64,000 nt of DNA. Source: Spirochaetia bacterium (GTDB lineage Bacteria > Spirochaetota > Leptospiria > Leptospirales > Leptonemataceae). Below the pieces are notes generated by a model that ran no database searches, had not been told where the DNA came from, and saw only the letters and a list, made by a program, of their open reading frames with translations. Position 1 is the stretch's first letter. The number at the start of each line of letters is the position of its first letter. Where the stretch lies: positions 1 through 64,000 of the forward strand of contig VFLI01000029.1 in the NCBI GenBank assembly GCA_009885105.1, written 5' to 3'. Positions 60,892 through 64,000 of the stretch are shown piece by piece. Made by a program: the position numbers and the translations under genes.

Positions 60892-62094
60892 TCAATCTCC
60901 GATTCGGGATCCGGTGAGTATCAGTCTGGTAATTTCCGAGTCTGCGCCTGACCTCATGGGAGGCCCCCAGTATCCGGTGCCGCTGCTCACATACAGCCAG
61001 ATCCCGCCCAGATCATGCAGGCCCGGCCGGTACGGATAAAAAAATCTGAGCAGCATATTCCAGGGAATAAACTGGCCGCCATGCGTGTGCCCGGACAGCT
61101 GCAGATTGAAACCCGATTTCCGCGCTTCAGTCACGGACAGCGGCTGGTGCGCCAGCAGAATTTTCACAGGGCATTCCGGCGCGCCCTCGATCGCTTTCGC
61201 GGGACTGCTGGCATGTTCGCGTACAAACCGTTCCGCCTGATAATCCGCGGCGCCCGCCAAAAGAATGCGCGACGCTCCTCTGCGGATAATACGGTGCGAA
61301 TTGTTCAATACATAAAATCCCATTCTGGTAAATTCATCGCACCAGGACAGCGCGTCCCAGTAGTACTCGTGATTCCCTGTCACGAAGTACACGCCGTCGC
61401 GGCACTTCAGCTGCGACAATACGCCAATCTCAGACCTGAGATCCGGCACAAAGCCGTCTATAAAATCTCCGGTCAACGCAATGAGATCCGGCTTGAGTCT
61501 GTTGGCCGCTTCGACGACGTGGCCGGCGTAATCGCCGCGGATCGACGGACCGATATGCAAATCGCTCAGCTGCACAATGGTATAGCCCTCAAAAGCCGGC
61601 GGTAGACCGGGGAGAGGGACGCGCACTTCTTTTATCACAGGCATTCTTTTCGCGCCAGCCAGTCCTTTCACCGTGAGCATTCCTGTGATTCCGAGAACAG
61701 CGGTGTTTGTTACGTATGCAAGAAAACGCCGGCGGTCGTGTTTATACGCATGACTCTGCGGCTGCCGGCTGGGGCGCAATCTGTTGTACAGCCGCGCGGC
61801 GATATAAAGCAGATCGCGCAGAATCACGAGCGGGAGCGCCACGGCGAAAGTTCCCATGTAGACATACAGAGCGTAGTGGACGGGAAAATACCAGGTCTGC
61901 CCGGAAAAATATCTGTCAGAGACCAGGGCGGCCGGAGCGGTCATCATCAGAAGGATCATCAAACCGGTTTTGTATCCGTTTTTTTTCTTTTTCCGCAGTG
62001 ACGGTCCGATCAAACGATTTTTCAAATAGATATGCGCCAGAACCCATAGACAGGATCCTGTGATCAGGAAAGCGGCTTGAAACAGGTTCGACAT
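60892..62094 (-). CDS. Membrane-anchored metallophosphoesterase (YkuE/YaeI-like)
   Basis: A 400-residue protein with four or five membrane helices in the first 190 residues, then RRRFLAYVTNTAVLGITG, a Tat-like or signal-anchor stretch, and a calcineurin-like phosphoesterase domain. Metal motifs: QLSDLHIGP, ALTGDFIDG, VTGNHEYYW, LLAHQPLSV and LSGHTHGGQFIPW. YaeI/YkuE relatives act on lipid-type phosphodiesters at the membrane. It follows the sphingosine-1-phosphate lyase gene by 33 nt on the same strand, which suggests a lipid-related operon. Confidence 0.88.
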   Translation of the reverse strand: MSNLFQAAFLITGSCLWVLAHIYLKNRLIGPSLRKKKKNGYKTGLMILLMMTAPAALVSDRYFSGQTWYFPVHYALYVYMGTFAVALPLVILRDLLYIAARLYNRLRPSRQPQSHAYKHDRRRFLAYVTNTAVLGITGMLTVKGLAGAKRMPVIKEVRVPLPGLPPAFEGYTIVQLSDLHIGPSIRGDYAGHVVEAANRLKPDLIALTGDFIDGFVPDLRSEIGVLSQLKCRDGVYFVTGNHEYYWDALSWCDEFTRMGFYVLNNSHRIIRRGASRILLAGAADYQAERFVREHASSPAKAIEGAPECPVKILLAHQPLSVTEARKSGFNLQLSGHTHGGQFIPWNMLLRFFYPYRPGLHDLGGIWLYVSSGTGYWGPPMRSGADSEITRLILTGSRIGD

Positions 62095-62127
62095 AATCGA
62101 TGGTTTGATATACGGCCCTGATCGCTA

Positions 62128-63672
62128 TCAAACTTTATAATTTAAATCCATAAATTTTTTCAACAGATCTCCGATCAGACTGCGCACGGGGATCGACGCC
62201 GCCATCCCGTATACCGGAGCATTGCCTCCCTTTTCGGAAGGATTCGTTTTTACAAATTGGACCGCCGCCTTCAAGTCTTTTATCAGTCTCGCCGCAACGC
62301 CCGGCTGTGTGTGGCGCAGAGTCAGAGCGATGTGCACGCAGGCCGGTCTGTGCAGACCGTTCAGATTCCAGTGACGCTGCGTCATAAAATCCATAACACG
62401 ATATATATCCAGCGAGTCGGAAGCGAAAGAAATTACCCACAGTGGGTCGTTCAGAATGCGAAGCTCGGGTATTGAGCGAATTCCTTTTTTTACAATCTCC
62501 GCTGTTTTCAGTATTTTTTTTGCCGATTCCATGTAGCCTTTCTCGCCCATGGAAATCATAGCCGCCCAGGCGGCGGCCACAAGTCCTCCCGGCCGGCTTC
62601 CGGCTATGGTCGGGGAGAAGTACAGGCCGCCCGGCCATTCCGTTGTTGTAAAATACTGGAACTGACGAAGCTCATTACCGCGGTACAGAACCACGGAAGT
62701 GCCTTTGGCAGCATAGCCGTATTTGTGCGTATCGGCTGACATCGACGTGACTCCCGGAAGACGAAAATCGTACGACGGCACATTGTATTTCAGTTTCTCA
62801 GCCCAGGGCAGAATAAACCCGCCGAGGCAGGCGTCCGTGTGAAATCCTATATTGTTTTCGCGCGCCAGTTCCGACATTTCTTCAATAGGATCTACCACGC
62901 CGTGCGGAAAAGTCACCGCCGATCCGACTATGGCGACCGTGTTGCCGCTGATCGCCCGCTTCACGGCCTTCACATCGGCGCGGAAATCCGGGCCTATTGG
63001 AATTTTCCTCAGTTTGATTTTAAAAAACTGCGCCGCCTTGTCAAATGCGGCGTGCGCCGTCACCGGAGCGATCATCTCCGGCCTCTTAATGCCGTAAAGA
63101 GCCCGGCCCCTGTCGCGGTAAGATTTCATTGCCAGAAGAATGCTTTCTGTTCCGCCCGATGACACCGAACCGCAGATCGGCCCCCGCTCCGGCGGCACAT
63201 GGGAAGCGCCCAGCATATTGGCCGTCATCGAAATAACCTCAGCCTCGTACTTTCCGATGCTCGGCCAGAGATCCGAATGAAGCGGATTGGTCTGTGAATT
63301 TATGGCATAGACACGATTCAAAAAATCGATGTGGCCTTCATCGCCGTGATAGACGGCGCCGGAAACAAATCCCTTTTTCCAGCGCGGCTTTTCGCGCTGA
63401 TACATTTTCTGCATATCCGCAAGCACTTTCTGACGGCTCAGACCCTTCGCGGGGATCGCCGGGTAAGAGTCGAATTTACCGCGGTACGGCTTCACGTCTT
63501 TTTCCAGCGACGCCATAATCGCATCATACTCTTTATCGATCTGCTTTCGCACCGACGGAAGAGATTTAATGTAATTCTCAATAAAAGGAAATCTTTTCAG
63601 CGATTTTTCTACAAAGGCCACCAGCCGGGGATATTTTGCCGGCAGGTTTTTTGCTTTCTCCATTATGTCCAT
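62128..63672 (-). CDS. Sphingosine-1-phosphate-lyase-like PLP enzyme
   Basis: A 514-residue PLP enzyme of the group II decarboxylase fold, with close likeness to eukaryotic sphingosine-1-phosphate lyase (SGPL1/Dpl1). Matching blocks include [88 protein letters not shown] (PLP Lys) and [17 protein letters not shown], and [12 protein letters not shown] at the end. The N-terminal membrane anchor of the human enzyme is not evident, but a short basic segment remains. It would split a phosphorylated long-chain base into phosphoethanolamine and an aldehyde. Substrate in this host is unknown. The kinase gene upstream is 10 nt away. Confidence 0.85.
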   Translation of the reverse strand: MDIMEKAKNLPAKYPRLVAFVEKSLKRFPFIENYIKSLPSVRKQIDKEYDAIMASLEKDVKPYRGKFDSYPAIPAKGLSRQKVLADMQKMYQREKPRWKKGFVSGAVYHGDEGHIDFLNRVYAINSQTNPLHSDLWPSIGKYEAEVISMTANMLGASHVPPERGPICGSVSSGGTESILLAMKSYRDRGRALYGIKRPEMIAPVTAHAAFDKAAQFFKIKLRKIPIGPDFRADVKAVKRAISGNTVAIVGSAVTFPHGVVDPIEEMSELARENNIGFHTDACLGGFILPWAEKLKYNVPSYDFRLPGVTSMSADTHKYGYAAKGTSVVLYRGNELRQFQYFTTTEWPGGLYFSPTIAGSRPGGLVAAAWAAMISMGEKGYMESAKKILKTAEIVKKGIRSIPELRILNDPLWVISFASDSLDIYRVMDFMTQRHWNLNGLHRPACVHIALTLRHTQPGVAARLIKDLKAAVQFVKTNPSEKGGNAPVYGMAASIPVRSLIGDLLKKFMDLNYKV

Positions 63673-63682
63673 AAGTCCTCTG

Positions 63683-64000
63683 TTACGATGCGGCGTAAGA
63701 ATTCAGCCGCGCATAGCTTTTTTTGTTAATTTTGTAAAGATTTATAAATTCTTTAAATAATTCATCGTATATCTTTCTGTTGTCCGGATTTGGATGAAAT
63801 ATTTTTTCAATCTTTATGACGCTCGGAATCTGATCAAAAGTCATATGTCCCAGAGCGACAGAAGCCAAATAACCGGCGCCCCGCGCATTGGCATGGAGCG
63901 GATCCTTCACCTGTTTTATCGTCCTGTTCAGCACGTCTGCGTGAATCTGGCACCAGAGCGGCGATCTTGCGCCCCCCCCGATCATATTGATCGACTCCAT
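63683..64000 (-). CDS. FGGY-family carbohydrate kinase, C-terminal part (cut by window edge)
   Basis: The last 105 residues of an FGGY kinase (xylulokinase/ribulokinase/glycerol-kinase type) on the minus strand; the start lies beyond 64000. [29 protein letters not shown] is the FGGY_C phosphate-binding motif, and [20 protein letters not shown] follows. Substrate cannot be told from this part. The gly codons include a run of eight C on the plus strand (63971-63978). It precedes the lyase gene by 10 nt, so the two are likely in one transcript. Confidence 0.82.
   Translation of the reverse strand: MESINMIGGGARSPLWCQIHADVLNRTIKQVKDPLHANARGAGYLASVALGHMTFDQIPSVIKIEKIFHPNPDNRKIYDELFKEFINLYKINKKSYARLNSYAAS

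Noticed and set aside
63971-63978. C8 homopolymer in the FGGY kinase as a slippage switch.
   Set aside because: It encodes the conserved G-G-G-A-R motif of the family, so the run is explained by protein constraint; only one copy of the window is available.

Overview
The window reads as chromosome from a Gram-negative bacterium, most likely a spirochaete of the Leptospirales (Leptonema/Turneriella-like or an uncultured relative). This is inferred from the mix of several SpoIIE-type phosphatases and a STAS protein without sporulation genes, lipoproteins with loose spirochaete-style lipoboxes, TonB-dependent uptake, an AlkB hydroxylase and a long basic HU protein. No marker proves the placement; there is no tRNA, no 16S/23S rRNA and no CRISPR array. 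Base composition is near balanced, with an AT-richer patch at about 28.4-30.25 kb.

Layout. 0-7.7 kb: a Tim44-like membrane protein cut by the left edge, a HATPase protein, an ABC-2 exporter pair, a DUF2461 protein, a STAS protein and a PAS/REC hybrid histidine kinase. 7.9-10.2 kb: the RNase P RNA gene, then uvrC, whose start codon lies inside a dispersed inverted repeat. 10.2-17.7 kb: housekeeping and envelope genes (DoxX, cyclophilin, GDPD, transglutaminase-like, HU, GGCT-like, thioesterase, GT39). 17.75-19.4 kb: a cobalamin riboswitch leading into two outer-membrane-type lipoproteins, then cinA.

21-30 kb is a defence island: a type I restriction-modification locus in the order hsdR (1-nt frameshift in an A-run), hsdM, a small antitoxin-like gene, a MNT-type nucleotidyltransferase without its HEPN partner, tcmP, a three-Cys Gp37/Gp68 (DUF5131) gene, hsdS, and a SIR2-like gene whose TTG start overlaps the hsdS stop. 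tcmP, the three-Cys gene, hsdS and sir2 are joined by 1-4 nt overlaps, so they look like one co-translated set. This is the best candidate for an undescribed composite system.

30.2-34.2 kb: a TetR regulator, AlkB and a [2Fe-2S] ferredoxin, followed by an ABC-2 exporter pair; both promoters carry near-identical palindromes. 34.2-39.8 kb (minus strand): TonB receptor, SpoIIE-TPR phosphatase and a YncE-like beta-propeller lipoprotein. 40-52.5 kb: fabG, cutA, argJ coupled to a membrane-sensor/SpoIIE phosphatase pair and a TIGR02757 protein, bacillithiol genes bshB1-bshC, pyrD, lexA and an AbiEii-type toxin pair. 52.5-64 kb: a CsgG-like protein with a TGCGG x4 repeat over its start, a secreted caspase-like/CAP fusion, an SDR, murI, lysC, a macrodomain protein, a BNR-repeat lipoprotein, a metallophosphoesterase, a eukaryote-like sphingosine-1-phosphate lyase and the end of an FGGY kinase cut by the right edge.
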